Below, piece by piece: positions 1-7,855 of a stretch of 13,159 bases of DNA; position 1 is the first letter of the stretch; each line of letters opens with the position of its first letter. A model generated the notes under the pieces. The model had not been told where the DNA came from and ran no database searches. It saw nothing but the letters and a program-made list of their open reading frames with translations. The position numbers and the translations under genes were made by a program. Origin of the DNA: Sphingomonadales bacterium. Its GTDB lineage: Bacteria; Pseudomonadota; Alphaproteobacteria; Sphingomonadales; Sphingomonadaceae. Location: the NCBI GenBank assembly GCA_024636595.1, contig JAGXGT010000018.1:1-13159 (forward strand), in the 5' to 3' direction.

Positions 1-196
1 CATTTATACACCTGTAAATGCGGTGAAAGCGGTCTGTTCGATGCGGAACCTGATGCGCCGGCCATGGTCTTCCCCTGAGCAATCGATCCGGGACATGCCG
101 GAGTCTTTGAAAACGAACCATTGCCTTAGCGAAAAGCGCGTATCATGCAAACCGGATGCAGCGGAAATCGCGATTTTATTCGTGCAAACCCGTGCC

Positions 197-230
197 GGGG
201 TGATGCAATTCACGAAATCGGCAGCACCCC
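197..230. repeat. Inverted repeat upstream of the SDR gene
   Basis: Two 10-nt arms, 197-206 (GGGGTGATGC) and 221-230 (GCAGCACCCC), pair at 9 of 10 positions around a 14-nt loop. The repeat ends 37 nt before the SDR start codon. It could be an operator or a 5'-leader hairpin, or it could be chance. The rest of 1-267 shows no gene I can support and no convincing -35/-10 pair. The first three bases (cat) could be the start codon of a leftward gene leaving the window, preceded on that strand by an AGGTG, but nothing of its product is visible. Confidence 0.3.
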
Positions 231-267
231 ATGGACGTACAAGCTTTGTCGCTCTAGTTATTCCGAC

Positions 268-981
268 ATGAGCAAGATAAAAACCCATATATTGGTAACT
301 GGAGCCAGCCGCGGGATTGGCAAGGCTATCGTCGAATCGCTGGATCAGGACAATCTCAAGGTCGTTGGACAAAGCACAGCGGGCACCGACGGCCTCATCG
401 CCGCCGATTTCACCCGGGATGGTGCCGCGACGCTGTTGTGGGAACAGGCGCTTGACCGGCTCGACGGCCGGATCGACGTGTTGATCAACAACGCCGGCCT
501 GTTCGAGCCCAATCCGATCGCCGCCGATGACTGGCTGGACAGCTGGAACCGGACGATGACCATTAATCTGACGGCGTCCGCCGAACTGTGCCGCCTTGCG
601 GTGCTGCATTTCCAGCAGCGCGGCGAATCCGGACGGATCGTCAACATTGCCAGCCGCGCCGCCTATCGCGGCGACAGCCCGGACCACTGGCATTATGCCG
701 CGTCAAAGGCCGGCATGGTGGCGATGACCAAGACGATCGCCAGAGCCTATGGCAAGGATGAGATCCTGGCATTCGCGATCTGCCCGGGCTTCACCATGAC
801 CGGCATGGCGGAAGATTATCTGGCCAGCCGTGGCGGTGACAAATTGCTCGCCGACATCCCGCTGGGCCGGGTCGCACAGCCGGAAGAAATCGCTTCGATC
901 GCCCGCTATTGCGCGCTCGACGCGCCGCCGAGCATGACCGGTGCGGTGCTCGATGCCAATGGCGCCAGCTTCGTCCGATGA
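268..981 (+). CDS. SDR family NAD(P)-dependent oxidoreductase
   Basis: A 237-residue classical short-chain dehydrogenase/reductase, a soluble NAD(P)(H)-dependent enzyme that reduces a carbonyl or oxidises an alcohol. The Rossmann glycine motif TGASRGIG is at residues 11-18, NNAG at 74-77, the active-site Asn at N100, the catalytic Ser at S129, and the YxxxK pair at Y143 and K147. The PG motif that follows is at 173-174. Length and motif order are those of FabG/PhaB-like SDRs, but the substrate cannot be read from the sequence. The ATG at 268 puts the glycine motif at the usual depth. Extending the frame upstream to 145 adds about 41 residues unlike any SDR, so I reject it. No Shine-Dalgarno is obvious before 268. 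The stop codon overlaps the start of the next gene (ATGA), so the two are probably translationally coupled. Confidence 0.93.
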   Translation: MSKIKTHILVTGASRGIGKAIVESLDQDNLKVVGQSTAGTDGLIAADFTRDGAATLLWEQALDRLDGRIDVLINNAGLFEPNPIAADDWLDSWNRTMTINLTASAELCRLAVLHFQQRGESGRIVNIASRAAYRGDSPDHWHYAASKAGMVAMTKTIARAYGKDEILAFAICPGFTMTGMAEDYLASRGGDKLLADIPLGRVAQPEEIASIARYCALDAPPSMTGAVLDANGASFVR

Positions 982-1658
982 TTGCTCGCGAATTGCTCGA
1001 TACCGCCACTATCCCCGGCGGCGACGAATTGCGCCTGTTCCGCCGAGCACTGAAAGGCGCCGATGAATATTCGATCATGCTCGGCCGCATCGAACTGATG
1101 AACAGCCGGCTCAGCGGATCGGAAGAAGCGCTGGCCACCCTCACATGCGAGCGCCTGGCGGTAAAAAACCCCCGGATATTGATCGGCGGCTACGGCATGG
1201 GGTTTACCCTGCGGGCAGCGCTGTCGGTGTTGCCGCCGCAAGCGAATGTTGAAGTTGCCGAACTGATTCCGGCCATCGTCAAATGGGCGCGCGACCCGAT
1301 GTCCTCGCTGTCGCACAATAGTCTCGACGACAGCCGCGTGACCATCACCATTGGCGATGTGAGCGATATTATCAACAAGGCAGACCGCGATTATGATGCG
1401 ATATTGCTCGATGTCGACAATGGCCCCGACGGCCTGACCCACGAAGCCAATGACCGTTTGTACAGCATGGCGGGCCTGGCAGCGGCGAAGAAGGCGCTGC
1501 GTTCCAACGGCATATTGGCGGTCTGGTCGAGCGAAGGCGATAGCAGATTCACCGCACGTCTGCACAAAGCCAGCTTTGCGGTCGATGTGAAAACCGTCGC
1601 GGCAAGGAGCAATGGCAAAGGCGCCAAACACACGATCTGGCTGGCAACAAAACGCTAG
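978..1658 (+). CDS. Spermidine-synthase-like methyltransferase-fold protein
   Basis: A 226-residue Rossmann-fold protein of the spermidine synthase/SAM-dependent methyltransferase superfamily. Visible motifs are GSEEALATL (47-55), which resembles the SpeE segment before the nucleotide-binding loop, IGGYGMG (69-75) as the glycine-rich loop, an acidic residue E95 at the end of the second strand, D127, and LDVDN (144-148) after the fourth strand. It is shorter than a typical SpeE (about 280 residues), and I cannot confirm the polyamine-binding residues, so actual spermidine synthesis is doubtful. Related short proteins are common in alphaproteobacteria, usually under the name spermidine synthase. 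The ATG at 978 overlaps the SDR stop by four bases. The same frame stays open upstream to 909, but only within the SDR gene. It ends 15 bp from the converging DUF4010 gene, with no terminator hairpin visible. Confidence 0.82.
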   Translation: MIARELLDTATIPGGDELRLFRRALKGADEYSIMLGRIELMNSRLSGSEEALATLTCERLAVKNPRILIGGYGMGFTLRAALSVLPPQANVEVAELIPAIVKWARDPMSSLSHNSLDDSRVTITIGDVSDIINKADRDYDAILLDVDNGPDGLTHEANDRLYSMAGLAAAKKALRSNGILAVWSSEGDSRFTARLHKASFAVDVKTVAARSNGKGAKHTIWLATKR

Positions 1659-1673
1659 CAGCTGCCCTGTCCG

Positions 1674-2966
1674 CTAAAAATGGATATCGAGCGCTATAAA
1701 ACTGACCAGTCCGGCAATCGCCAGAACAATGGTGCTTGCGGCCAAGGCGGCGGCAGCCAATCGTCCGTTTTTCCAACCAGCGGTAAAACCCGCCACGCCG
1801 GTTTTGAACGCCATATTGGCGAGAGCCGTCATCGCCAGCACAAAACCCGCCAGATTGGCCATGATCGTGTCCGTCGGCAGACCGCCGAGCGTAATGATCG
1901 CGGCGTCGACGTCCAGCGACCCCATGATCAGGATCAGATAGGCGATGCCGCTGCTGCCAAATTTGGCCTCCGCCCAGCGCGCGGCCAAGGACATGGCCGC
2001 GACCGTCAAGGCAAAGAAGAGCGCCGGCAGCAAGCGGATGGGGTTGCGCGTTTTTACGCTCTCGTCTGTGGTAGCAGCCCCGCTCCTGCGCAGCAGCAAC
2101 AAACCGATGATCGCCGCCACCAGCGCGGCTGGCGTCAGGATCATCGCGAGCGGAAGAAAAGCGAAGTCTGCGAGGATCAGGGTCAGCAACAGCACCCGGA
2201 CATACATCACCGCCGAAGCTAGCGCGATCCCCGCCGAGAGCGTGCGGATATTATTATCTTCGCTGCGCAATCTCTGGGCGAGCGCGGCGGTTACCGCGGT
2301 CGAACTGTAGGCGCCTCCGATCACCGCCGTCACCACCGTCCCGTGGTCTTCACCAAATATCCGATTGGCGACATATCCGGCGAAGGACAGTCCGGTCACC
2401 AAAATGACGACAAACCATAATTGTTGCAGGTTGAACGCCTGATAGGGACCGAAATCGCGGTCGGGCAGAAAGGGCAGAACCGCAAGCGCGATCAGGGCGA
2501 AGCGGATCATTACATTGATATCGGTCGATCCCAGTTTTCTCAGAAATCCATGGAGTTCAGACCGCATCGACAGCAGCCCGGTGATGATCGCAGCACCCGC
2601 GATCGCCACAGCCGGATAACCGCTACCCGCCAGAAGACCGAGACAAAGCGTCAACAGCGAGACCACGAAATTGGTAATGCTCCGTCCGTCCGGATCATGA
2701 ATTGCCTTGAAATGGCTGGCCGACAACATGGTGACCACACCAATCAACAAGATGGCGGCAATAATCAGACTGAGGCTCTGTGCAATCAGCGCAACCAGAC
2801 CGCCCAACCCCGCGATCAGGCCAAAGGTGCGAATCCCGGCAACCCGCGCGCCCTTGTGCACGTCGCGCATCGTCCACCCGCGCTCCACCCCGATCAGCAA
2901 GCCAGCGGCCAATGCGATCGCAAGGTCGCGGTAAATCAGCCATTCGCCGAAGAAATCCGTCAGCAT
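1674..2966 (-). CDS. MgtC/SapB and DUF4010 integral membrane protein
   Basis: A strongly hydrophobic protein of about 430 residues with roughly 12 predicted membrane segments. The N-terminal part carries the MgtC/SapB signature: GVERG near residues 26-30, then GARVAGIRTFGL near 39-50. The remainder, from about residue 160, fits DUF4010, with conserved-looking GGAYSSTAVTAALAQR and a polar intramembrane segment GSLDVDAAI. Many such fusions are annotated only as MgtC/SapB family proteins. A transport or ion-homeostasis role is inferred and the substrate is unknown. The start is ambiguous: ATG at 2966, or TTG at 2972, which adds two residues and has a GGA seven bases upstream. A weak promoter candidate on the same strand has ACCCAA at 3068-3073 and CCTATA at 3045-3050 (both written on the plus strand), 17 bp apart. 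It lies 123 bp downstream of the M28 peptidase gene in the same direction, so it may also be read through from there. Confidence 0.88.
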   Translation of the reverse strand: MLTDFFGEWLIYRDLAIALAAGLLIGVERGWTMRDVHKGARVAGIRTFGLIAGLGGLVALIAQSLSLIIAAILLIGVVTMLSASHFKAIHDPDGRSITNFVVSLLTLCLGLLAGSGYPAVAIAGAAIITGLLSMRSELHGFLRKLGSTDINVMIRFALIALAVLPFLPDRDFGPYQAFNLQQLWFVVILVTGLSFAGYVANRIFGEDHGTVVTAVIGGAYSSTAVTAALAQRLRSEDNNIRTLSAGIALASAVMYVRVLLLTLILADFAFLPLAMILTPAALVAAIIGLLLLRRSGAATTDESVKTRNPIRLLPALFFALTVAAMSLAARWAEAKFGSSGIAYLILIMGSLDVDAAIITLGGLPTDTIMANLAGFVLAMTALANMAFKTGVAGFTAGWKNGRLAAAALAASTIVLAIAGLVSFIALDIHF

Positions 2967-3095
2967 CGCCAATCGGATGTCCAGCTACGCATATCGGTTT
3001 CTGCTTTAATCATCTGATGTTCGTTAGGTTGGTGACAGCGCGAGCCTATACGTAATATCCCATAAACACCCAAGGCAACCGGGTTAAACGGCCTG

Positions 3096-4772
3096 TTACT
3101 GCCGAACTTCGGCGCTCGCATCGCGGACCTTCTTGAATTCGGAACCCTCTTTCCATTCCGGCCACCGATCTGAATAGGCAAAGCTATTGCCGATATCAAA
3201 CATCACATTGATATCCTGCACCGCGCCGGTCAGGTCCCAATCCGGTGTCCAGGCATCGCAAGCGGCATGATAGCAATTGCCGGTATAGTCATCGATCCAC
3301 TTCTGCCCGGCGGCCCTGCCGCCCTCAACCAGATCGGACGCCCCGGCCAGACTCATCATCAGCAGCACCGGCACGCCGCGCTTGGCGAGCGAAAAATGGT
3401 CCGCGCGAAAAAACAGGCCGCGTTCGGGCAGATTCTCTTCCGTCACTACACGCCCCTGCAATTTGGCGAATTTGGCCAGATCGTCCTCGAGAGTCCCCTG
3501 CCCCTTGCCGACCAATATGACATCCTTGGCCTTGCCGGCGGTTTGCAGGACATCAATCGCCAGATTGGCGACAGTTTTTTCCACCGGATAAATCGGATCC
3601 TGGGCATAGACTTCGGAACCGAGCAGTCCGCGCTCTTCCGCGCTCCATGCAGCGATCACAATCGTCCGGTCCGGCTGCGGCATCGATTTGAACTTGCGCG
3701 CAATCTCCATGATCCCGGCAATGCCGAGCGCATCATCATTGGCGCCAGCGCGATAGATTTTGCCATCCTCGTCCGGCGGTCCCTCGCCATAGGCGTCCCA
3801 GTGGGCGCCATAAATGATCGTTTCGTCGGGCCGCGATTTGCCGGTGATCTTGCCAAACACATTCTGGCTTTGGACAACTTCCTGCGTCACCGGATAGGCG
3901 GCTGAGAAACGGGCCCCGATCGGCACCGGTTTGAAATTCTTGGTCCTCGCTGCAACTCGCAGTTTGGAGAGATCCAGCCCCGCATCATCAAACAATTTTT
4001 GCGCCGTCTCCCCGCTGATCCAGCCTTGCAACGCCAGACTCGTCATTTCGCCATCTGGTTTGGCAATGCCGTAATTTTCGCCCTGCGGGCTTTCAACGAC
4101 GCTCCAGCCATAGCCCGCCGCCTCGGTTTCATGAATGATCAGCGCCGCCACCGCACCGCGCCGCGATGCTTCTTCAAACTTGTAAGTCCAGCGGCCATAA
4201 TAGGTCATCGCCCGACCGCCAAATGTGCCGGCCACAGCCTCCTTGGATGCTGCAGCAAAATCGGGGTCATTGACCAGAAAGACCGCCACCTTTCCCTTCA
4301 GATCCACATCCTTGAAATCGTCCCAGCCCCGCTCGGGGGCGGTCACGCCGTACCCGACAAATATCATTTCTGCATCGTCGACCACCGCCCGGTCCTTGGG
4401 CTGCAAGGTCGATACATAAATATCCTTGCCGGCATCTAGCGCAGTCTTTGCGCCTTTGGCGGATATCGAAAGCGTTTCCGGCTTGCCCAAGGCAGTGTGC
4501 AACAAAGGCACCGGCTGCGTCCAGCTGCCGTCAACGCCGCCGGGTTCCAGCCCCAGCGCCTCGAAGCGCCCGATCAGATAGCCGATCGTTCGGTCCTCAC
4601 CAGCGGTCCCCGGCGCACGCCCTTCAAACTGGTCCAGGGTCATGGTTTTGACCGTCCGGGTGATCTCTTCGGCGCTGATGTCGATTGGCTTGTCGGCTGA
4701 TTGCGCTTGAGCCTGTGCGGCAAACATCAGGATGGTGGCGGACAGCAAGGCGGTGGTGCGACCTGAAAACAA
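3096..4772 (-). CDS. Secreted M28 family zinc metallopeptidase
   Basis: A 558-residue exported aminopeptidase-type enzyme that probably acts in the periplasm or outside the cell. Residues 1-23 form a Sec signal peptide (hydrophobic core, AQA before a likely cut at 23/24). A protease-associated-like insert spans roughly 110-280. The M28 catalytic domain follows, with H324-W-D326, D346 in GANDDALG, E379-E380 in SAEERGLLGS, D407 in NLAID, and H502 in CYHAACD. This is the complete two-zinc ligand set expected from the Streptomyces griseus aminopeptidase pattern. C500 and C505 flank the last histidine and could form a disulfide. The start is TTG at 4772: AGGAG lies seven bases upstream, an in-frame stop lies at 4791-4793, and the first in-frame ATG (residue 16) would destroy the signal peptide. 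The gene diverges from the ABC-F gene and precedes the MgtC/DUF4010 gene. Peptide specificity cannot be predicted. Confidence 0.94.
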   Translation of the reverse strand: MFSGRTTALLSATILMFAAQAQAQSADKPIDISAEEITRTVKTMTLDQFEGRAPGTAGEDRTIGYLIGRFEALGLEPGGVDGSWTQPVPLLHTALGKPETLSISAKGAKTALDAGKDIYVSTLQPKDRAVVDDAEMIFVGYGVTAPERGWDDFKDVDLKGKVAVFLVNDPDFAAASKEAVAGTFGGRAMTYYGRWTYKFEEASRRGAVAALIIHETEAAGYGWSVVESPQGENYGIAKPDGEMTSLALQGWISGETAQKLFDDAGLDLSKLRVAARTKNFKPVPIGARFSAAYPVTQEVVQSQNVFGKITGKSRPDETIIYGAHWDAYGEGPPDEDGKIYRAGANDDALGIAGIMEIARKFKSMPQPDRTIVIAAWSAEERGLLGSEVYAQDPIYPVEKTVANLAIDVLQTAGKAKDVILVGKGQGTLEDDLAKFAKLQGRVVTEENLPERGLFFRADHFSLAKRGVPVLLMMSLAGASDLVEGGRAAGQKWIDDYTGNCYHAACDAWTPDWDLTGAVQDINVMFDIGNSFAYSDRWPEWKEGSEFKKVRDASAEVRQ

Positions 4773-4779
4773 AGCAAAA

Positions 4780-4784
4780 CTCCT
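4780..4784 (-). promoter_or_regulatory. Ribosome binding site deciding a TTG start
   Basis: On the minus strand this reads AGGAG, with seven bases between it and the TTG at 4772-4770. It is the main reason to accept TTG as the start of the M28 peptidase, together with the upstream in-frame stop and the intact signal peptide. Confidence 0.75.
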
Positions 4785-4827
4785 GCAAAATCAATAGTGC
4801 CTGCAATATTAGTCTATCAGCCTGCAT

Positions 4828-4855
4828 TTGCACGCGAAGTTTTTTACGCTATCTT
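4828..4855 (+). promoter_or_regulatory. Weak candidate promoter for ABC-F/prmA
   Basis: In the 118-bp divergent gap between the M28 peptidase and ABC-F genes, TTGCAC (4828-4833) and TATCTT (4850-4855) are separated by 16 bp and lie about 35 bp before the ABC-F start. Each hexamer matches the sigma-70 consensus only partly (3/6 and 4/6). The gap is AT-richer than its surroundings, as expected for a divergent promoter region. No strong leftward promoter was identified. Confidence 0.25.
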
Positions 4856-4890
4856 TTGCACTACGGCTCTGGCTCCGCTAACGGCTGCGC

Positions 4891-6771
4891 ATGCTCAATT
4901 TTAGTAATATAAGCGTGCGCCTCGGCGGCACTGTGATCCTTGACGGCGCGACCGCAGCGCTGCCACCCGGCGCGCGCGTCGGCATGATCGGTCGCAACGG
5001 TGCGGGCAAGTCAACCCTGATGAAGGTCATCGCCGGGATGCTGGAACCCGACGACGGCAGCGTCGATATGCCCAAGGACGCCCGGCTCGGCTATATTGCG
5101 CAGGAGGCACCCGCCGGACAGGAAAGCCCGCTGGATACCGTCCTCGCGGCTGATGTAGAGCGGGCCGCGTTGCTGGAAGAAGCGGAAATCGCTGCTGATC
5201 CGCACCGGATTGGCGAAATCCACGAGCGCCTGAACATGATCGATGCGCACAGCGCACCGGCAAGGGCGGCGAAGATCCTGATCGGGCTCGGCTTTGACGA
5301 AGCGGCCCAGCAGCAGCCGATGGACAGTTTTTCCGGCGGCTGGCGGATGCGGGTGGCGCTGGCGGCGCTATTATTCTCACAGCCCGAAGTGCTGCTGCTC
5401 GACGAGCCGTCAAACCATCTCGATCTCGAAGCGACGCTATGGCTGGAAAATTTCCTGACCAGCTATCAAGCTACGATTCTGGTGATCAGTCACGAACGCG
5501 ATCTGCTCAACAATGTCGTCGACCATATCCTGCATTTGCAGCACGGCACCACGACTCTCTATCCCGGCGGCTATGATGCGTTCGAGAAACAGCGGGCCGA
5601 GCGGCAAGCGCAGCTCGCTTCCTCGCGCGAAAAGCAGATTGCCCAGCGCGAGAAGCTCGAATCCTTTGTCTCCCGCTGGGGCGCCAAGGCACATAGCGCG
5701 AAACAGGCGCAGAGCCGGGTCAAGGCGCTCTCGCGCATGCAGCCGATTGCCGAAGCGATTGATGATCCCTCGCTGAGTTTCCATTTCCCCAGCCCGGCGG
5801 AGCTGAAACCGCCGCTGATCACGCTGGATGACGCGTCCGTCGGCTATGGCGACAATATCATCCTTTCCGGTCTCAACATGAGGCTCGATCCCGATGACCG
5901 CACAGCGCTGCTCGGCCGCAACGGCAACGGCAAGACCACCCTCGCCCGCTTGCTCGCCAGCCAGCTCGAACCGAAACAGGGTTCGATCAACAAGTCCGGC
6001 AAGCTGACCGTCGGCTATTTCACCCAATATCAGGTCGAGGAACTGGATACGTCCGACACGCCGCTGGAACATATGACCCGGCTGATGAAAGACGCCAAGC
6101 CGGGTGCGGTGCGCGCGCAGTTGGGCCGCTTTGGTTTCTCCGGCGACAAGGCGACGATCAAGGTCGGCAAGCTTTCCGGCGGCGAACGCGCGCGGCTGGC
6201 GCTGGCGATGATCACCCGCGATGCCCCGCATCTGCTGATCCTCGATGAGCCGACCAACCATCTCGACGTCGATGCACGCGAGGCGCTGGTCCATGCGCTC
6301 AACGAATATAGCGGCGCTGTGATATTGGTCAGCCATGACCGCCATATGCTCGAACTGACCGCCGATCGGCTGGTGATGGTCGACAGCGGCAAGGCGGAGG
6401 AATTTTCCGGCACACTCAAGGACTATACCGATTTCGTGCTCGGCAAGAACCAGCCCGGGTCCTCCGGCGGCAAAGCCAGCGGAGGCAACCGCAAGGAAGA
6501 ACGCCGCGCAGCAGCAGAGCGGCGCAAGCAGCAGTCCGAATTGCGGAAATCCGTCACCACTGCGGACAAGCAAATGAAAGTTCTGGCGACCGAATTGTCA
6601 GCCATTGACCGCGCCATGTTCGATCCGGCGACCGCGGAGTCCCGGCATGCCGGTCTGACGATGACCGATCTGATGAAGCTACGGGCGGAAACGCAGGACA
6701 AGCTGGACAAGGCGGAAGCACTCTGGATGGAAGCCACTGACAAGCTTGAGCAGGAAAATGTCGATGCCTGA
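4891..6771 (+). CDS. ABC-F family ATPase (YheS-like)
   Basis: A 626-residue soluble protein with two ATP-binding cassettes and no membrane segment, the ABC-F layout. ABC-F proteins bind the ribosomal E site and modulate translation. Cassette 1 has Walker A GRNGAGKST (34-42), signature SGGW (148-151) and Walker B/H-loop region DEPSNHLD (171-178). Cassette 2 has GRNGNGKTT (342-350), SGGE (429-432) and LDEPTNHLD (451-459), then SHDR. The charged helical linker between them (about 230-290, containing SRWGAKAHSAKQAQSR) is the tRNA-interaction motif. FSGGWRMR in cassette 1 and the linker sequence resemble YheS more than EttA or Uup. A Lys/Arg/Glu-rich, probably coiled-coil C-terminal extension runs from about 525 to 626. 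The ATG at 4891 starts directly at the first strand, and no Shine-Dalgarno is evident. prmA starts 12 bp downstream, so the pair is probably an operon. An antibiotic-resistance role is not indicated. Confidence 0.95.
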   Translation: MLNFSNISVRLGGTVILDGATAALPPGARVGMIGRNGAGKSTLMKVIAGMLEPDDGSVDMPKDARLGYIAQEAPAGQESPLDTVLAADVERAALLEEAEIAADPHRIGEIHERLNMIDAHSAPARAAKILIGLGFDEAAQQQPMDSFSGGWRMRVALAALLFSQPEVLLLDEPSNHLDLEATLWLENFLTSYQATILVISHERDLLNNVVDHILHLQHGTTTLYPGGYDAFEKQRAERQAQLASSREKQIAQREKLESFVSRWGAKAHSAKQAQSRVKALSRMQPIAEAIDDPSLSFHFPSPAELKPPLITLDDASVGYGDNIILSGLNMRLDPDDRTALLGRNGNGKTTLARLLASQLEPKQGSINKSGKLTVGYFTQYQVEELDTSDTPLEHMTRLMKDAKPGAVRAQLGRFGFSGDKATIKVGKLSGGERARLALAMITRDAPHLLILDEPTNHLDVDAREALVHALNEYSGAVILVSHDRHMLELTADRLVMVDSGKAEEFSGTLKDYTDFVLGKNQPGSSGGKASGGNRKEERRAAAERRKQQSELRKSVTTADKQMKVLATELSAIDRAMFDPATAESRHAGLTMTDLMKLRAETQDKLDKAEALWMEATDKLEQENVDA

Positions 6772-6783
6772 CCGTCACCAGCG

Positions 6784-7767
6784 ATGAGCGACACCTGGAA
6801 GGTCTCGATCCCTTGCACTCGCGCCGAGGCGCAGGCACTCGCGGCGGATAATCTGTTCGTCAGCTCCTCCGACACAACGCCTACCATCGTCGCCAGCGAA
6901 ACCGATGCCAAGCGGCCCGACGAATGGATGATCGATGTCTATTGCGAGCAGGAGCCGGATCAGGATCTGCTGGACAACCTGCTATTGTTGTCGCCATCGG
7001 CTACGGTCGCCGCCATCAAGCCGATGGTTGAACGGCTCGCCAATGAGGACTGGGTCACGCTTAGTCAGCAGGGCCTGGAGCCGCTACGCGCCGGTCGCTT
7101 CCACGTCCACACATCAGGCGACCAGCCATCCAACGATACGAAGCTGACCAATATCTGTATCGATGCAGGCCAGGCTTTTGGCACCGGCCATCACGAGACC
7201 ACCATGGGCTGTCTGCAAAGTCTCGACCAGCTCCGGCGCTCCGGTCACCGCTTTCGCAATATTGCCGATATCGGAACCGGAACCGGTCTGCTGGCGTTTG
7301 CTGCCCACCATCTGTGGCGCAACGCGAAAATCATCGCCAGCGATATCGATCCGGTTGCCGTCACCGTTACCCAATCCAACGCGGAGCTAAATGCCATCCC
7401 GCTGGGCAATGGCCGCAGCCATATGCGGCTGGTCCAGAGCAACGGCCTCGACCACCCCGCGCTTGGGCAGCGCGCCCCGTTCGATCTGATCATTGCCAAT
7501 ATCTTGGCCGGCCCGCTGGTCGCCCTCGCCCCGCAATTCGCCGCTGCCTCCGGAGCCGGAACCGTGCTGCTGCTTGCCGGCTTGCTCAGCCGCCACAAAG
7601 CCGAAGTCGTCCGGGCCTATGTCCGCGAGGGATTTCGCCTCAAACATTCCCGGCTGGACAATGAATGGCCGTGTCTGACTCTGGTCAAATCGAAAAAATA
7701 CGGCTGGGTCCGCAAGCCACACCGCACAAAATCGCCGCTGGCATCGGATTATTTCGGGGAATGCTGA
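6784..7767 (+). CDS. prmA: Ribosomal protein L11 methyltransferase
   Basis: A 327-residue SAM-dependent methyltransferase that should trimethylate ribosomal protein L11 in the cytoplasm. The N-terminal 110 or so residues form the substrate-recognition part. They are followed by AFGTGHHETT (131-140), matching the PrmA signature AFGTGxHxTT. The SAM loop is DIGTGTG (162-168), followed by ASDIDPVAV. NILAGPL (239-245) is the family's NxLxxPL-type catalytic motif. Length and motif order are normal for an alphaproteobacterial PrmA. It lies 12 bp after the ABC-F gene on the same strand, which makes sense as both act on the ribosome. The Shine-Dalgarno is weak, so it may rely partly on coupling to the upstream gene. 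The stop codon directly abuts the palindromic element at 7768-7852. Confidence 0.93.
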   Translation: MSDTWKVSIPCTRAEAQALAADNLFVSSSDTTPTIVASETDAKRPDEWMIDVYCEQEPDQDLLDNLLLLSPSATVAAIKPMVERLANEDWVTLSQQGLEPLRAGRFHVHTSGDQPSNDTKLTNICIDAGQAFGTGHHETTMGCLQSLDQLRRSGHRFRNIADIGTGTGLLAFAAHHLWRNAKIIASDIDPVAVTVTQSNAELNAIPLGNGRSHMRLVQSNGLDHPALGQRAPFDLIIANILAGPLVALAPQFAAASGAGTVLLLAGLLSRHKAEVVRAYVREGFRLKHSRLDNEWPCLTLVKSKKYGWVRKPHRTKSPLASDYFGEC

Positions 7768-7852
7768 CTCCGTGCTCCGCACTTGCTGCGGAGCTCTGAC
7801 GGCAAGAGGGTGCGATCCGGCACCAGCTCCGCATCAAGTGCGGAGCACAGAG
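7768..7852. repeat. Composite palindromic (REP/BIME-like) element
   Basis: A 28-nt arm at 7768-7795 is inversely repeated at 7825-7852 (26 of 28 matches), with a 29-nt spacer. Each arm is itself a perfect hairpin. The left is GCTCCGCA (7774-7781), loop CTTGC, TGCGGAGC (7787-7794). The right is the same 8-bp stem at 7826-7833 and 7839-7846 with loop TCAAG. The element fills the whole gap between the convergent prmA and phhA genes, beginning on the base after the prmA stop and ending three bases before the phhA stop. It probably works as a bidirectional terminator or mRNA 3'-end stabiliser. There is no T-run. Two inverted copies of one short palindrome is the REP-doublet architecture. Confidence 0.85.
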
Positions 7853-7855
7853 CGT

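Noticed and set aside
4..693. Minus-strand open frame covering the SDR gene and its upstream region
   Set aside because: It overlaps a clear SDR and has no family features. Only the bases 1-3 (cat) could matter, as the start of a gene outside the window.
906..1631. Minus-strand open frame of about 240 codons opposite the spermidine-synthase-like gene
   Set aside because: The plus-strand product has a recognisable methyltransferase fold and an ATGA junction with the SDR gene. The antisense product resembles nothing.
3101..3113. Perfect small palindrome GCCGAACTTCGGC at the 3' end of the M28 gene as a terminator
   Set aside because: It lies inside the last codons, the usable stem is only about four base pairs and no T-run follows.
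5437..6573. Long open frame on the minus strand opposite the ABC-F gene
   Set aside because: It lies entirely antisense to a well-supported ABC-F protein with both nucleotide-binding cassettes. The frame is open because of GC-rich codon bias, and its translation shows no domain.
4891..6771. ABC-F protein as an antibiotic-resistance determinant
   Set aside because: It resembles the housekeeping YheS type, lies beside prmA, and lacks the setting of a transferred resistance gene.
7174..7203. HHET instead of THPT in the PrmA signature as a defect
   Set aside because: The GTG-x-H core and final threonines are kept, and variation at these positions is common in alphaproteobacterial PrmA as I recall it.
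7768..7852. CRISPR-like repeats
   Set aside because: There are only two units, in inverted rather than direct orientation, with no regular spacers and no cas genes.
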